NCBI GenBank assembly: GCA_938049125.1
Contig: CALICR010000066.1
Span: forward strand, 1 to 12,480
Source of the DNA: an uncultured Clostridia bacterium
Lineage (GTDB): Bacteria; Bacillota; Clostridia; Oscillospirales; Oscillospiraceae
Direction of reading: 5' to 3'
DNA: 12,480 nt
The translations under genes were made by a program, and so were the position numbers. The first letter of the stretch is position 1. Each line of letters begins with the position of its first letter. The notes beneath the pieces were generated by a model. The model did not search any database. It saw nothing but the letters and a program-made list of their open reading frames with translations, and was not told the DNA's origin. Positions 12,398-12,480 of this stretch are shown here, in pieces.

Positions 12398-12480
12398 ACC
12401 GATATAAAATCCCTCCGGCAGACTTTGAACAGGCCCAGTAAAAACGGACAATAGACAAAACACCCCCTGATGTAGGAAAA
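12398..12480. other. Short non-coding end of window
   Basis: 83 bases after the LOTUS-DUF3825 stop. AT-richer than the genes around it. No hairpin followed by a T-run and no convincing start with a ribosome binding site was seen before the window ends, so the terminator of the gene may lie beyond the edge. Confidence 0.5.

Noticed and set aside
11069..12463. Long - strand open frame of 464 codons antisense to the LOTUS-DUF3825 gene
   Set aside because: The + strand matches known domains throughout. The antisense product has shadow-like composition (Val/Gly/His/Ala/Gln-rich) and no family likeness.
1..12480. Search for CRISPR arrays, tRNAs, transposases, attachment sites and phage genes
   Set aside because: No regularly spaced repeats, no cloverleaf-like segment with a T-loop motif, and no integrase or transposase motif were seen by eye in either strand.

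Overview
The window looks like chromosomal DNA of a GC-rich, low-oxygen Firmicute, probably a gut Clostridia member of the Oscillospiraceae/Ruminococcaceae type. This is inferred from strong AGGAGG-type ribosome binding sites, sigma-A-like promoters (TTGACA/TTGCAT with TATAAT-like boxes), a lipobox-type solute-binding protein instead of a periplasmic one, and protein families common in that group (EpsG-like polymerase, DUF2284, NimA-like flavin protein). No tRNA, rRNA, CRISPR array, insertion sequence or phage gene was seen.

Layout. (1) Positions 1-1625, + strand: the C-terminal part of an EpsG/Wzy-like polysaccharide polymerase cut by the window edge, followed at once by a small protein with a possible HicB-like front and DinB-like rear. 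A bidirectional terminator at 1624-1666 closes this block and also the facing operon. (2) Positions 6430-1673, - strand: a complete branched-chain amino acid type ABC importer in the order livK-livH-livM-livG-livF. A hairpin without a U-tract lies between livK and livH, and the genes from livH on are tightly packed or overlapping. (3) Positions 6854-6555, - strand: a 99-residue two-helix membrane protein with its own consensus promoter and terminator, and stacked dyads upstream. (4) Positions 8068-7042, - strand: a two-gene unit of a cysteine-rich DUF2284 protein and a NimA-like pyridoxamine-phosphate-oxidase-fold protein. It is divergent from a TetR-type regulator at 8228-9010 with a candidate operator between the two promoters. 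(5) Positions 9122-10030, + strand: a protein with a cysteine cluster resembling U32-type proteins. Its promoter is partly built into the terminator of the TetR gene. (6) Positions 10928-10071, - strand: a DUF3137-like membrane protein, divergent from (7) 11105-12397, + strand: a protein joining an N-terminal OST-HTH/LOTUS-like domain to a DUF3825 domain.

How the parts work together. The liv genes make one transport machine: lipoprotein receptor, two permeases, two ATPases. The DUF2284/NimA-like pair plus TetR looks like a small regulated redox or detoxification module. The LOTUS-DUF3825 protein is the most intriguing item: the domain make-up suggests RNA binding, and its biochemical role is, as far as I know, not established. 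The remaining genes look like separate transcription units.

Most other long open frames are antisense or out-of-frame shadows caused by high GC. Several real genes needed their starts moved downstream to the ATG with a proper ribosome binding site.
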